Positions 25,601-32,334 of a stretch of DNA of 32,334 nucleotides are shown piece after piece; the first letter of the stretch is position 1; each line of letters opens with the position of its first letter. Under the pieces are notes generated by a model. That model searched no databases and was not told the origin of the DNA. It was given only the letters and a program-made list of their open reading frames with translations. The stretch spans positions 1-32,334 of the forward strand of contig JANQII010000340.1 of assembly GCA_028282195.1 (NCBI GenBank). Direction: 5' to 3'. A program made the translations under genes and the position numbers. The DNA comes from Prolixibacteraceae bacterium. Lineage in GTDB: Bacteria; Bacteroidota; Bacteroidia; Bacteroidales; Prolixibacteraceae.

Positions 25601-25936
25601 CTGGGGGAACGTATCGATGAATCGAAAGGTTTGGCCATTCCTCAAACCGATTATTTACTTGATGCTTCTTACATCCGATTTAAAAATTTAACCGTAGGGT
25701 ACACGCTTCCAAAATCATTAACAAAAAAAATTAATATTGACCGTATTCGGATATTCGTAAGTGGTGAAAACCTGGCTGAATGGTCAGAACTAAAAGACTA
25801 CTACGACCCGGAAGCAATTACCGATGTCTTCTACAAGTATAATCCAGAAGACAATCCTGATGAAAGGGAAAATGGCAAAGGCTATGCTTATCCGTTCCAA
25901 CGCAGATACTCATTTGGTATAAACGTCAACTTTTAA
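22673..25936 (+). CDS. SusC/RagA-family TonB-dependent outer-membrane receptor
   Basis: A 1087-residue outer-membrane active transporter. After a signal peptide (about 1-26) comes a carboxypeptidase-like regulatory domain (about 29-105, ITVKGKVSSKSDGSFLPGVSIVIKGTNQGVVTNFDGEYQIE), then the plug (about 110-225, VVVGYGTQKKVNLSGAV, ISVLKDASSAAIYGARAAFGVILITTK) and a long beta-barrel ending in the aromatic GINVNF. There is no N-terminal STN signalling domain, so it is not coupled to an ECF anti-sigma factor. It pairs with the SusD-like gene 23 bp downstream. The cargo is not readable from the barrel; neighbours suggest a phosphorylated compound. Confidence 0.93.
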   Translation: MSQLKTYFKTIAVFCLASMLTLASTAQEITVKGKVSSKSDGSFLPGVSIVIKGTNQGVVTNFDGEYQIEAPSDGILIFSFIGMKSQEVNVGGRSTINIVLEDETTDISEVVVVGYGTQKKVNLSGAVDAIDSKQLESRPINSISQGLQGAVPNLNIDFVSGEPGQVAQINIRGITSINGGDPLILIDGVPASPEELNRLSPEDVSNISVLKDASSAAIYGARAAFGVILITTKVGKKEGVFISYNNNFSWDKPTILPDKITDPYIYLRLRETSTDNTPWDNQNYSDETYLWAKQRSDDPSGTEGVRVNPNDASTWEYMGNRDWTDYFLGDYTFSQKHHITIDGRSEKAQYYLSGSYDNQAGALKLADDLYDRYSIRSKVNYQPYSWLTVGNNTLITLTEREKPSYLSMWDLYNFHPNEWDKNPDGTWANTWVGETGARLTKGGDENKKYNTVQSTFTGEMRFFHDALKINADYTIRKGTGNYRWYYSKYKIGYGPEDVREIGNNKAFRSATFDTYNVFNIYSTLNKKLNSHEITAIVGFNQEYSRYEWFKAEKEKVISSSLPTIALATGEDHVDEDIEDWSIRGLFYRLNYMYADKYIVEFNGRYDGSSKFPKDDRFGFFPSASVAWRIDKESFMSAANNTISQFKLRASYGSLGNQAVGAYGYIPTMDASIGDYIIGDNRPQIVSPPSLVSSNYTWEKVSTINFGFDLGLFDDRLTAMFDMYTRNTEGMLTLGRDLPDVLGADEPMENAADLKTNGWELSINYRNTFKLAGKPFYFDTKFILSDSQAEITEFDNPNRNLTQFYKGMKMGEIWGLQSDGLFKTQEEIDALDQTSIIPWGALSIVPGWPKYKDLDGNNAIEKGLTVDDPKDLSVIGNISPRLRFGLNLNFEWNGFDLRAFFQGIGKRDYYPLDYLYWGFYQQPYAGGYQHLTDFYRGSDDSDVNRAKHSQSYIDAGLADANTDSKYPILQSWLADRNLGERIDESKGLAIPQTDYLLDASYIRFKNLTVGYTLPKSLTKKINIDRIRIFVSGENLAEWSELKDYYDPEAITDVFYKYNPEDNPDERENGKGYAYPFQRRYSFGINVNF

Positions 25937-25959
25937 ACTGAATTGAAAAACATTGAATC

Positions 25960-27768
25960 ATGAAAAAGATATTAAACTTACTTACAATTTTTTCGATCAT
26001 TCTGCTCTCAGCCTGTAATGACGAATTTATGGATCGATTTCCTGAAACTTCAATTGGGACTGAAAATTTCTTTAAAAGCGAAGAAGATTTAGCCATGTAC
26101 GTTTTTAATCTCTATGATTTCCCGGGACTGGATATCTATGGAGACGATGCATATAATACTTCAGATAATGCAACTACCACAGGTAATACTGAGCTTAAAA
26201 CCATGATGATCAGCAATCCATCATCAGCTACCATTACCGGAGGATGGGATTGGGAACAATTAAGAAGCATAAACTTATTTCTTGAAAATGCTGACCGTGC
26301 AGATGTACCCGAAGATATACTGAACCATTATAAAGGCATTGCACGTTTTTTTCGTGCCAAGTTTTATATGCATAAAGTAAAAAGATATTCCGATGTGCCC
26401 TGGTATGACCAAACGATAGGTACCAGCAACGAAGAATTACTTTTTAAAGGACGCGATTCCCGAACAATGATCGTTGATAAGATTTTTGAAGACTATAGTT
26501 TTGCGGCACAACATGTAAAAACGGATCAGAAATCAGGTGCTGTTGACAAATGGGTTGTTTTAGCATACCAGGCCCGACATGCATTATACGAAGGTACTTT
26601 CAGAAAGTACCATCCGGAACTGGAGCTTGAATCTTCTGCAAATAACTATCTTGAAATGGCAGCAAACTTGTCAAAGCAAATTATGGATAATGGGGGATTT
26701 GCGATTCACAATACCGGTAACCCATCTTCTGACTATGCCTCTCTATTCGTAAATACCGATCTGCAATCCAATCCTGAAGTTATTTTAACTACCATTTTTG
26801 AACAGGATGTCCGCAACAGTGGTTTTTGGGCATGGTATTTTGGTGATTATGAAGTGGGACCGTCCAAAGACTTACTTCAGTCTTACCTGATGGCTGATGG
26901 TACATACTATTCGAGTGTTGCAAATTATCAAACAAAGCTATTTGTTGAAGAATTTGAGAACCGTGACCCACGATTAATGCAAACTTACGCGTACCCGGGA
27001 TGGGAACTGATTAATACCGAAACTTATTCGCAAGGTGGAGGTATTTACAAGCAACGCTTGCAAAAAAACTTTTCCGGCTACCATCAAATAAAAGGATTTG
27101 TTAACGACAAATCTGAAACCGTTCAGGAGAGTATTGATGTTCCTGTTATCCGATATGCTGAAATACTTCTTACCTATGCCGAAGCAAAAGCTGAGTTAGG
27201 ACAACTTACACAGGGAGACTTAGATATTACCATCAATGTTCTTCGTGATCGTGCAGGAATGCCAAACCTTTCCCTGAACCCATCAATTGATCCGGTTCAG
27301 GAATCTCGTTACACAAATGTTACATCTTCACAGAAAAATGAAATTCTTGAAATCCGTCGCGAACGAAGAATCGAGTTAGCATTGGAAGGTTTCAGACACG
27401 ACGATTTGATGAGATATGCCGCAGGGAAGCTTTTGGAAAATGAACCAGAAGGTTTGTATTTCCCCGGATTAGGCAGGTATGATTTGACTGGTGATGGTGT
27501 TGAAGACATTATTCTGCTTGACCTGTCAGAATCTATCCCTGCTGCCGCTGATAAAGAGAAGAATTCATTGGGTGAAACTTTTATTTATTACCGGGTTGGA
27601 CCGCAGGATTCTGATGCTTCATTCTATTTAAATAATGGAACAAGCGGAACTGTTGGAACTGTAAAGGAAAGGGGCACATTTGTTGATCCAAAATATTACT
27701 ATCGTCCAATTCCGCAGACTCATGTTACTGTAAATCCAAATCTGACACAACTATTTGGTTGGGAATAA
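25960..27768 (+). CDS. SusD/RagB-family substrate-binding lipoprotein
   Basis: A 602-residue surface lipoprotein with a lipobox LLSAC (Cys near 19) followed by acidic residues at +2 and +3, as in export to the cell surface. It has the SusD start FMDRFPETSIGTENFF, helical TPR-like parts (AIARFFRAKFYMHKVKRYSDVP) and the C-terminal block VIRYAEILLTYAEAKAELG and EIRRERRIELALEGFRHDDLMRYAAG. It caps the SusC-like barrel and captures ligand. A long stem-loop after it probably ends or attenuates the transcript before the phosphoesterase genes. Confidence 0.92.
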   Translation: MKKILNLLTIFSIILLSACNDEFMDRFPETSIGTENFFKSEEDLAMYVFNLYDFPGLDIYGDDAYNTSDNATTTGNTELKTMMISNPSSATITGGWDWEQLRSINLFLENADRADVPEDILNHYKGIARFFRAKFYMHKVKRYSDVPWYDQTIGTSNEELLFKGRDSRTMIVDKIFEDYSFAAQHVKTDQKSGAVDKWVVLAYQARHALYEGTFRKYHPELELESSANNYLEMAANLSKQIMDNGGFAIHNTGNPSSDYASLFVNTDLQSNPEVILTTIFEQDVRNSGFWAWYFGDYEVGPSKDLLQSYLMADGTYYSSVANYQTKLFVEEFENRDPRLMQTYAYPGWELINTETYSQGGGIYKQRLQKNFSGYHQIKGFVNDKSETVQESIDVPVIRYAEILLTYAEAKAELGQLTQGDLDITINVLRDRAGMPNLSLNPSIDPVQESRYTNVTSSQKNEILEIRRERRIELALEGFRHDDLMRYAAGKLLENEPEGLYFPGLGRYDLTGDGVEDIILLDLSESIPAAADKEKNSLGETFIYYRVGPQDSDASFYLNNGTSGTVGTVKERGTFVDPKYYYRPIPQTHVTVNPNLTQLFGWE

Positions 27769-27836
27769 TTATTTTTAAATTACTGGTACTGGTTTTACTG
27801 AAGGCAGTCTAAAAAGTGTTGAAAAATTGATTCTTA

Positions 27837-27921
27837 GTCAGGGCGTGAATACTTAATTAACTAACTACATGTATTTTGTCTTTTGAAAAATTTTGCAAAT
27901 AAATTCACACCCTGACTTTTT
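27837..27921 (+). terminator. Long stem-loop with T-run after the SusD-like gene
   Basis: GTCAGGGCGTGAAT (27837-27850) pairs with ATTCACACCCTGAC (27903-27916) over 14 bp with one G:T pair, around a 52-base loop, and is followed by TTTTT. It acts like a terminator or partial attenuator between the SusC/SusD genes and the phosphoesterase genes. Confidence 0.6.
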
Positions 27922-27972
27922 GGGACACCTTCTTTTGCCGCTTACACCATTTAAAACTAAAACACGACTACC

Positions 27973-28848
27973 ATGAAAAACTTAGTTTTTTTAGTTATTC
28001 TTTTTATCATCTATTCTTGTACGCCTCAAGAAAAAACAAACAATACAAGTACACATCAGGAGGGATTCAGCTTTGCTTTTTTGACTGATATTCACTTAAA
28101 TAGCAAAGACAATGGATGTTTTGACGGATTAAATAAAGCTATTGAAACAGCCAAATCCAATGAAGTAGACTTTATTTTAACCGGAGGGGACAATGTAGAC
28201 ATCGATGTTCTTGGAAAAGATTCTTTAACTGCCCATACGCTTATGAAACGTTATGCTGACACCATTGCAAATGCTGGCATAGATTATTATCCAACCATGG
28301 GAAATCATGACCGTTTCTGGGGAGTTGAAAAGGATAATCCACTTTACAATGAAGGTTTATTTGAACATTATATACACAAAAGTTATTACTCATTCGATCA
28401 TAAAGGTTGGCATTTCATTATCCTTAACACCGCACAGGTTTGCGAAGATTCCTATTGTGTTGGAGAAGAACAGATGACCTGGCTTGAAAAAGATATTGCT
28501 AAACTTGATGCCAAAACACCAATAATTGTTTCGGCCCATGTTCCGTTCCTTTCACTTTACTATCCGGCACTGGAAGGCAGGTACACCGATAAAGATACGT
28601 TTAAAAACTTTAAACAGGTTTGGGATTTGTTTGATGGTAAGAATCTTAAACTGGTACTGCAAGGACATCAGCATTTATATGAAGAAATTAATGTATTGGG
28701 CACTCAGTTTATCACTGGTGGTGCCGTTTCTGCCAAATGGTGGGGAGGTGCTTATCATGATACTGAAGAAGGCTTTGTTAAAGTTTCGATAACCGGAGAT
28801 GACTTTGACTGGGAGTACATTGATTATGGATGGGAAGTAAAAAAATAG
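27973..28848 (+). CDS. Calcineurin-like metallophosphoesterase lipoprotein
   Basis: A 291-residue exported phosphoesterase. The short signal ends in a lipobox-like IIYSC (Cys16). The two-metal site of the calcineurin fold is complete: TDIH (Asp39, His41), GGDN (71-74), GNHDR (110-114), AHVP, and GHQH. The substrate may be a phosphomonoester or diester on the cell surface or in the periplasm. It lies in the SusC/SusD locus and is followed 18 bp later by a PHP-domain phosphoesterase gene, suggesting joint removal of phosphate from an imported or surface-bound compound. Confidence 0.88.
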   Translation: MKNLVFLVILFIIYSCTPQEKTNNTSTHQEGFSFAFLTDIHLNSKDNGCFDGLNKAIETAKSNEVDFILTGGDNVDIDVLGKDSLTAHTLMKRYADTIANAGIDYYPTMGNHDRFWGVEKDNPLYNEGLFEHYIHKSYYSFDHKGWHFIILNTAQVCEDSYCVGEEQMTWLEKDIAKLDAKTPIIVSAHVPFLSLYYPALEGRYTDKDTFKNFKQVWDLFDGKNLKLVLQGHQHLYEEINVLGTQFITGGAVSAKWWGGAYHDTEEGFVKVSITGDDFDWEYIDYGWEVKK

Positions 28849-28866
28849 CTCAAAAGTAAATAACCA

Positions 28867-29985
28867 ATGAGAAAGATTTTAATTATCCTATTATTGATAG
28901 GGGTACAAACAACAATTTTCGCACAAAACTTCAATGTTGTAAAAGAAAAGGACGCATTGCGCAAGTTGTATAGAAAAGAAATTCGCATTCCGAATATCGG
29001 AGATTATACAACTTTAAAGTGTGATTTTCACATGCATACTATTTTCTCAGACGGATCAGTTTGGCCAACCGTCCGGGTTCAGGAAGCCTATTATGAAGGA
29101 TTGGATGCAATTGCCATTACCGATCATATTGAAAATCAACCAGGCAAAAAGTATGTTGAGGGTGATCAAAATTCAGCTTTCGAAATAGCAAAACCTGAAG
29201 CTGAAAATTTGAATTTATTGCTTGTTAAAGCTGGCGAAATAACCAGAGGTATGCCTCCAGGTCACCTAAATGCTCTTTTTGTTTCAGATGTTGCAGCCCT
29301 TGAAACAGAAAAATACATGGATGCTATTAAGGAAGCTAACAACCAGGGAGCTTTTGTAATGTGGAACCATCCGGGCTGGCAGGCAATGCAACCAGATACC
29401 TGTAAGTGGTGGGATATTCATGAAGAAATATACAAAAGAGGCTGGCTGCATGGAATTGAAGTTTATAACTGGGATGAGTGGTATCCTGTTTCCTTTGATT
29501 GGTGCATAAACAAAAATCTGTCTTTTATCGCAAATTCCGATATTCATATTGTTGCATCACATCGTTTCAATTACGAAAAATACAAACGTCCAATGACCCT
29601 GGTTTTTGCAAAAACACGCAGCCTTGAGGACTTAAAAAATGCGATGTTTGAAAGAAGAACTGTTGCTTTTTTTGCCAACCAGCTGGCAGGACCGGAAAAC
29701 CTTTTAAAACAATTGTTTGAAACTTCAATTGAGATAAAAAAACCGTTTAAAACAGAAAAGGGAATAGTTTTTTTTGAAATCTCAAATCCAACAGATTTGA
29801 CTTTTATTCTTGAAAACGGATCCCCCAAAAATAAATCCCCCAAAAAGATTGAAATATTTCCAGGTTCTACGGTAATAGTCAATTGTGCAGTAACGAATGA
29901 AAATATTACCCTCCCCTATACCATAACGAACCTTCATACCGGAATGGGTAAAAATTTATCTGTTGAAATACAGGTTGGTAAATAA
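28867..29985 (+). CDS. Exported PHP-domain phosphoesterase (Sb-PDE-like)
   Basis: The 372-residue protein has a signal peptide (about 1-20, ending IFAQ) and a PHP metal-dependent phosphoesterase domain: CDFHMHTIFSDG (His55, His57, Asp62), AITDH (83-87), GEITRG, WNHPGW, and the C-terminal metal ligands in NSDIH. The stretch DGSVWPTVRVQEAYYEGLDAIAITDHIE resembles bacterial PHP phosphodiesterases grouped as Sb-PDE type; I am moderately sure of that subgroup. A small beta domain follows (about 290-372). It likely acts outside the cytoplasm with the metallophosphoesterase gene just upstream. Confidence 0.83.
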   Translation: MRKILIILLLIGVQTTIFAQNFNVVKEKDALRKLYRKEIRIPNIGDYTTLKCDFHMHTIFSDGSVWPTVRVQEAYYEGLDAIAITDHIENQPGKKYVEGDQNSAFEIAKPEAENLNLLLVKAGEITRGMPPGHLNALFVSDVAALETEKYMDAIKEANNQGAFVMWNHPGWQAMQPDTCKWWDIHEEIYKRGWLHGIEVYNWDEWYPVSFDWCINKNLSFIANSDIHIVASHRFNYEKYKRPMTLVFAKTRSLEDLKNAMFERRTVAFFANQLAGPENLLKQLFETSIEIKKPFKTEKGIVFFEISNPTDLTFILENGSPKNKSPKKIEIFPGSTVIVNCAVTNENITLPYTITNLHTGMGKNLSVEIQVGK

Positions 29986-30023
29986 TAATTTGGGAATGAT
30001 TGGGTCAAAGTAGCCAGATGCTA

Positions 30024-30058
30024 TACTGATCGGATGACTTGAAGTCATCCGATCAGTA
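30024..30058. terminator. Very strong palindromic hairpin after the PHP gene
   Basis: A 17-bp perfect inverted repeat with a single central base (arms TACTGATCGGATGACTT and its complement) spans 30024-30058, 39 bases after the PHP stop codon. No T-run follows on the plus strand, so it may be a terminator of low T content, a message-end stabiliser, or a protein site. Confidence 0.55.
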
Positions 30059-30167
30059 AAAACAGTTATCGGCTGAGCGGTTTTAAAACGGTCTGTTTTG
30101 CCAACACGCTGTTCTTTTCCAGCATACTTTGCTGAAAAAATCTACTTCATTTCTATATTTTTATTGA

Positions 30168-30668
30168 ATGAAGCTGAAAAGAATAATAAGTGGCGGCCAA
30201 ACCGGTGTTGACCGGGCAGCCTTAGATGCCTGCTTAAAATTAGATTTTGATTGCGGTGGGTGGTGCCCTGCAGGTCGAAAAGCCGAAGATGGTGAGATAC
30301 CACTTAACTATCCTTTAAAAGAAATTTGGAGCACCAGCTATGAAGACCGGACCCGAAAAAACATTCGGGAATCAGATGCTACCTTGATCATTTACAAAGA
30401 TGAACTATCCGGCGGAACCCTGTTAACATTCGACTACGCCAAAGAAACCGGACAGCCTGTCTTTCTTTTTAAACTTAGTCCTTTTTTTATTGATGACCCT
30501 ATGGAGCAGCTTATTCATTTTCTTGAAATAAATGAAGTTGAAACGCTTAATGTTGCCGGGCCAAGAATTAGTCAATGGAATGAAGCCTATAAGTATAGTT
30601 ATCTTATTTGCTCCAGGTTAATTAAGTGGAAAACACAAAAAAAGCCCTCCGGGAAAGAAGAGCTTTAA
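30168..30668 (+). CDS. YpsA/SLOG-related putative molybdenum carrier-like protein
   Basis: A 166-residue cytoplasmic Rossmann-like protein. The N-terminus IISGGQTGVDRAALDACLKL with GWCPAGRKAEDGEIP and the RTRKNIRESDATLIIY and SGGTLLTFDYAKE motifs match the family annotated as putative molybdenum carrier proteins, related to nucleotide-sensing SLOG/YpsA folds. The nucleotide or ligand is not known. It stands alone, 180 bp after the phosphoesterase genes, and converges on the oxidoreductase-like gene with only 20 bp between. Confidence 0.82.
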   Translation: MKLKRIISGGQTGVDRAALDACLKLDFDCGGWCPAGRKAEDGEIPLNYPLKEIWSTSYEDRTRKNIRESDATLIIYKDELSGGTLLTFDYAKETGQPVFLFKLSPFFIDDPMEQLIHFLEINEVETLNVAGPRISQWNEAYKYSYLICSRLIKWKTQKKPSGKEEL

Positions 30669-30688
30669 TATGATCGAACACACAATTT

Positions 30689-32089
30689 CTATTTAGCCAT
30701 TTCAAGGGCTTTCGTAGTTGTGTAATACTTTACGATCATATTTGGAACTTCCCACTCAGGCAGTTTTCCTTCTTGCAAAAACCTTAAGTATTTCTCGGTT
30801 ACCTGACCAAAGTGTGCTTCGTGGCCTACTTTGTATTTATCCGGAATATTTAGTGCCCATTTCTTATCACCAAGTTTTTCAAGAGCAAGCCCCGGGTACT
30901 TTGAAGAAAGCGTTTGAATAGCAGCTTCAAGACTTGCACTTAAGTTTTCATCTGCAGTAGCCTCGATGTACAGTTTTGGTTTGTAGCCTTCTTTTTCACC
31001 TTGCTCAATAATTAGGTCACATTTAGTACCTCTCATAATTGAGTAGTGCGTATCCTTAGCACCTTCAGGAGCCTGATAATTCCAAATTACAGAAGCTTTT
31101 GCGTGAATTCCTTTTAGTTTATAGTTGATTTCTCCATTACTGTAAACTTTCAAAACCCCATCCTCAACATCTTTTTGAAGGTATTCCGGATACTCATCCA
31201 GGTGAGTTACCTTTTTAAACATTTCAGGGGTCATATCTGTAGTCCAACGCTTTGCTGAAATAATTTCAACATCGTCTTTTGAAAGAACTACTTCAGGAAA
31301 AGCTTCCCATTGAATCAAGTCAACCAAGTGCGTATTTACATCAACAATACCTTCTCCTTGTTGCTCTGTATCAAAAAACCAGGCCGGACGTTTTAACGGG
31401 CTGCCAGCAACATACTTGTAAAAATGATGTATACTTTCTTTTGTTATAGCAGGCTCTTTTTCCGATCCAACCTGTAGCTGACCAAATACGTCTGAAATCT
31501 GTGACAATTCACGCTGAAGCATCGTTGTAATTTCATAACGTTCAGTCATGATATCATAAAGCAATACCCCATTTGCCTCAGCTGATTGGAATGCTTCCTC
31601 CAGAAGAGCAAAGTCTGCAGAATTAATTGCCATTGGCTTATCTGAAAAAACATTAATACCAGCATCAACAGTAGCTTTGATGTATTCAGTCTTTTTTGCA
31701 TTATTACCAGAAACGTTCATCACGTTTCCTGGTTTTTCAGCTATCATTTTTTCAAAAAAATCGTCGCCTTTGTATACTTTCAAATCCCATGAAGTTGGAT
31801 TCTCAGCTCTGGTATTGAAACCTTCAATTCGCTTAATATGATCATCGACATCCTGACCATCGGGAGCATAGACATGAACCACAGGGTTCATTTCATCATA
31901 CATTACTTTTTGAATCAATGCTGCGTGAAAATGCCCCGGATCCAGGGTCATTAATTTCACTTCACCTTTTGCTCCGGTAAACATGTTTTTCTTTTCTTCA
32001 GTTTGAGTTGATTTAGTGCCGCTGTTGCATGCAGAAAAAAGTACTGTAACAGCAAGTAGGACAAGTAGTAGGTTGTTTTGCATATCCAT
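30689..32089 (-). CDS. Gfo/Idh/MocA-type oxidoreductase-like lipoprotein
   Basis: The 466-residue protein has a lipoprotein signal (LLLVLLAVTVLFSAC, Cys near 21) before a Gfo/Idh/MocA-like domain. The Rossmann part includes KPGNVMNVSGNN and the sugar-dehydrogenase-like motif SDKPMAINS (usual EKP); HLVDLIQWEAFP lies in the catalytic region. The C-terminal third (VEDGVLKVYSNGEINYKLKG to the end) resembles the oxidoreductase C-terminal domain found in Bacteroidota proteins of this kind. The start could also be the ATG at 32083. Export of a predicted NAD(P)-binding enzyme is odd and suggests a tightly bound cofactor or a non-redox role. The substrate is unknown. Confidence 0.8.
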   Translation of the reverse strand: MDMQNNLLLVLLAVTVLFSACNSGTKSTQTEEKKNMFTGAKGEVKLMTLDPGHFHAALIQKVMYDEMNPVVHVYAPDGQDVDDHIKRIEGFNTRAENPTSWDLKVYKGDDFFEKMIAEKPGNVMNVSGNNAKKTEYIKATVDAGINVFSDKPMAINSADFALLEEAFQSAEANGVLLYDIMTERYEITTMLQRELSQISDVFGQLQVGSEKEPAITKESIHHFYKYVAGSPLKRPAWFFDTEQQGEGIVDVNTHLVDLIQWEAFPEVVLSKDDVEIISAKRWTTDMTPEMFKKVTHLDEYPEYLQKDVEDGVLKVYSNGEINYKLKGIHAKASVIWNYQAPEGAKDTHYSIMRGTKCDLIIEQGEKEGYKPKLYIEATADENLSASLEAAIQTLSSKYPGLALEKLGDKKWALNIPDKYKVGHEAHFGQVTEKYLRFLQEGKLPEWEVPNMIVKYYTTTKALEMAK

Positions 32090-32279
32090 ATAGTTTTTAG
32101 ATGATTATCATTTCCGTTAACGTACACAAAAATATAATTTTAATCGGATTCAGGAAGTATTTTCCCATATTGCAATAAAAATATTTACTGCTTTTTAATG
32201 AACTATCCTGCTGCAAACAAATAGGGTATCACCTAAGAAGCTGTCTAAAAATTATCCTTTCATTTTATTAGGCGTCTTA

Positions 32280-32299
32280 CCTGCCAGCCGGCAGGCTGG
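32280..32299. repeat. GC-rich palindrome near the window end
   Basis: CCTGCC/GGCAGG and, shifted by four bases, CCAGCC/GGCTGG form two alternative 6-bp hairpins. It resembles the GC-rich ends of the 40-bp insertion at 12507-12546. Otherwise 32090-32334 shows no gene. Confidence 0.45.
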
Positions 32300-32334
32300 T
32301 TTCGGTTATCCTGCGTCGAATTTTCCTTAAATAG

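Noticed and set aside
27810-27826. Similarity between AGTCTAAAAA here and CTGTCTAAAAA near 32240
   Set aside because: The shared word is too short in AT-rich DNA to call a repeat.
1-32334. CRISPR array, tRNA or rRNA genes, phage or conjugation genes
   Set aside because: No regularly spaced repeats, no cloverleaf or ribosomal RNA sequence and no phage, integrase or transfer proteins were recognised.

Overview
The window looks like a chromosomal segment of a low-GC Bacteroidota bacterium, most likely class Bacteroidia. The basis is a SusC/SusD pair, a secreted protein with a type IX secretion (T9SS) sorting tail, TAnnTTTG-type -7 promoter boxes, little Shine-Dalgarno sequence, and the block sigma54-regulator / LptE / TPR / SecG. 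I cannot name the genus from this sequence alone.

Layout. (1) 1-417 is non-coding: a strong hairpin, one copy of a dispersed repeat and a MITE-like palindrome. (2) 418-9014, all minus strand, is a seven-gene catabolic cluster read in the order KamA-like radical SAM aminomutase, PcaI-like and PcaJ-like CoA-transferase subunits, class III aminotransferase, PcaF-like thiolase, ALDH7 dehydrogenase, and a stand-alone lysine-ketoglutarate-reductase-like protein. (3) 9462-12136, minus strand, is a housekeeping envelope operon (sigma54 activator, LptE, TPR protein, SecG) ending in two tandem terminators. (4) 12137-12713 holds a second copy of the dispersed repeat, broken by two small insertions. (5) 12714-20045 is an exopolysaccharide-type region: a T9SS-secreted glycoside-hydrolase-like protein facing a four-gene operon (receiver protein, TPR plus beta-barrel YaiO-type protein, HEAT-repeat membrane protein, processive family 2 glycosyltransferase). 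(6) 20489-22343 has kdsB, a small CBU_0592-like membrane protein and a TetR regulator. (7) 22673-29985 is a SusC/SusD uptake locus with a lipoprotein metallophosphoesterase and an exported PHP-domain phosphoesterase, divergent from TetR. (8) 30168-32089 has a YpsA/molybdenum-carrier-like protein and a Gfo/Idh/MocA-type lipoprotein.

The most interesting content is the 418-9014 cluster. Read together, the predicted enzymes spell a lysine breakdown route that I do not know as an established pathway: lysine to saccharopine to aminoadipate semialdehyde to L-alpha-aminoadipate (LKR-like protein, a saccharopine dehydrogenase not in the window, ALDH7); a 2,3-amino shift to beta-aminoadipate (KamA-like); transamination to 3-oxoadipate (class III aminotransferase); then 3-oxoadipyl-CoA and succinyl-CoA plus acetyl-CoA (PcaIJ-like and PcaF-like). 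The KamA-like protein keeps the iron-sulfur cysteines, the PLP lysine and the carboxylate-binding arginine but lacks both aspartates that hold the lysine side chain in true lysine 2,3-aminomutase, as expected if its substrate is acidic. This is an inference from family and context, not a demonstrated activity.
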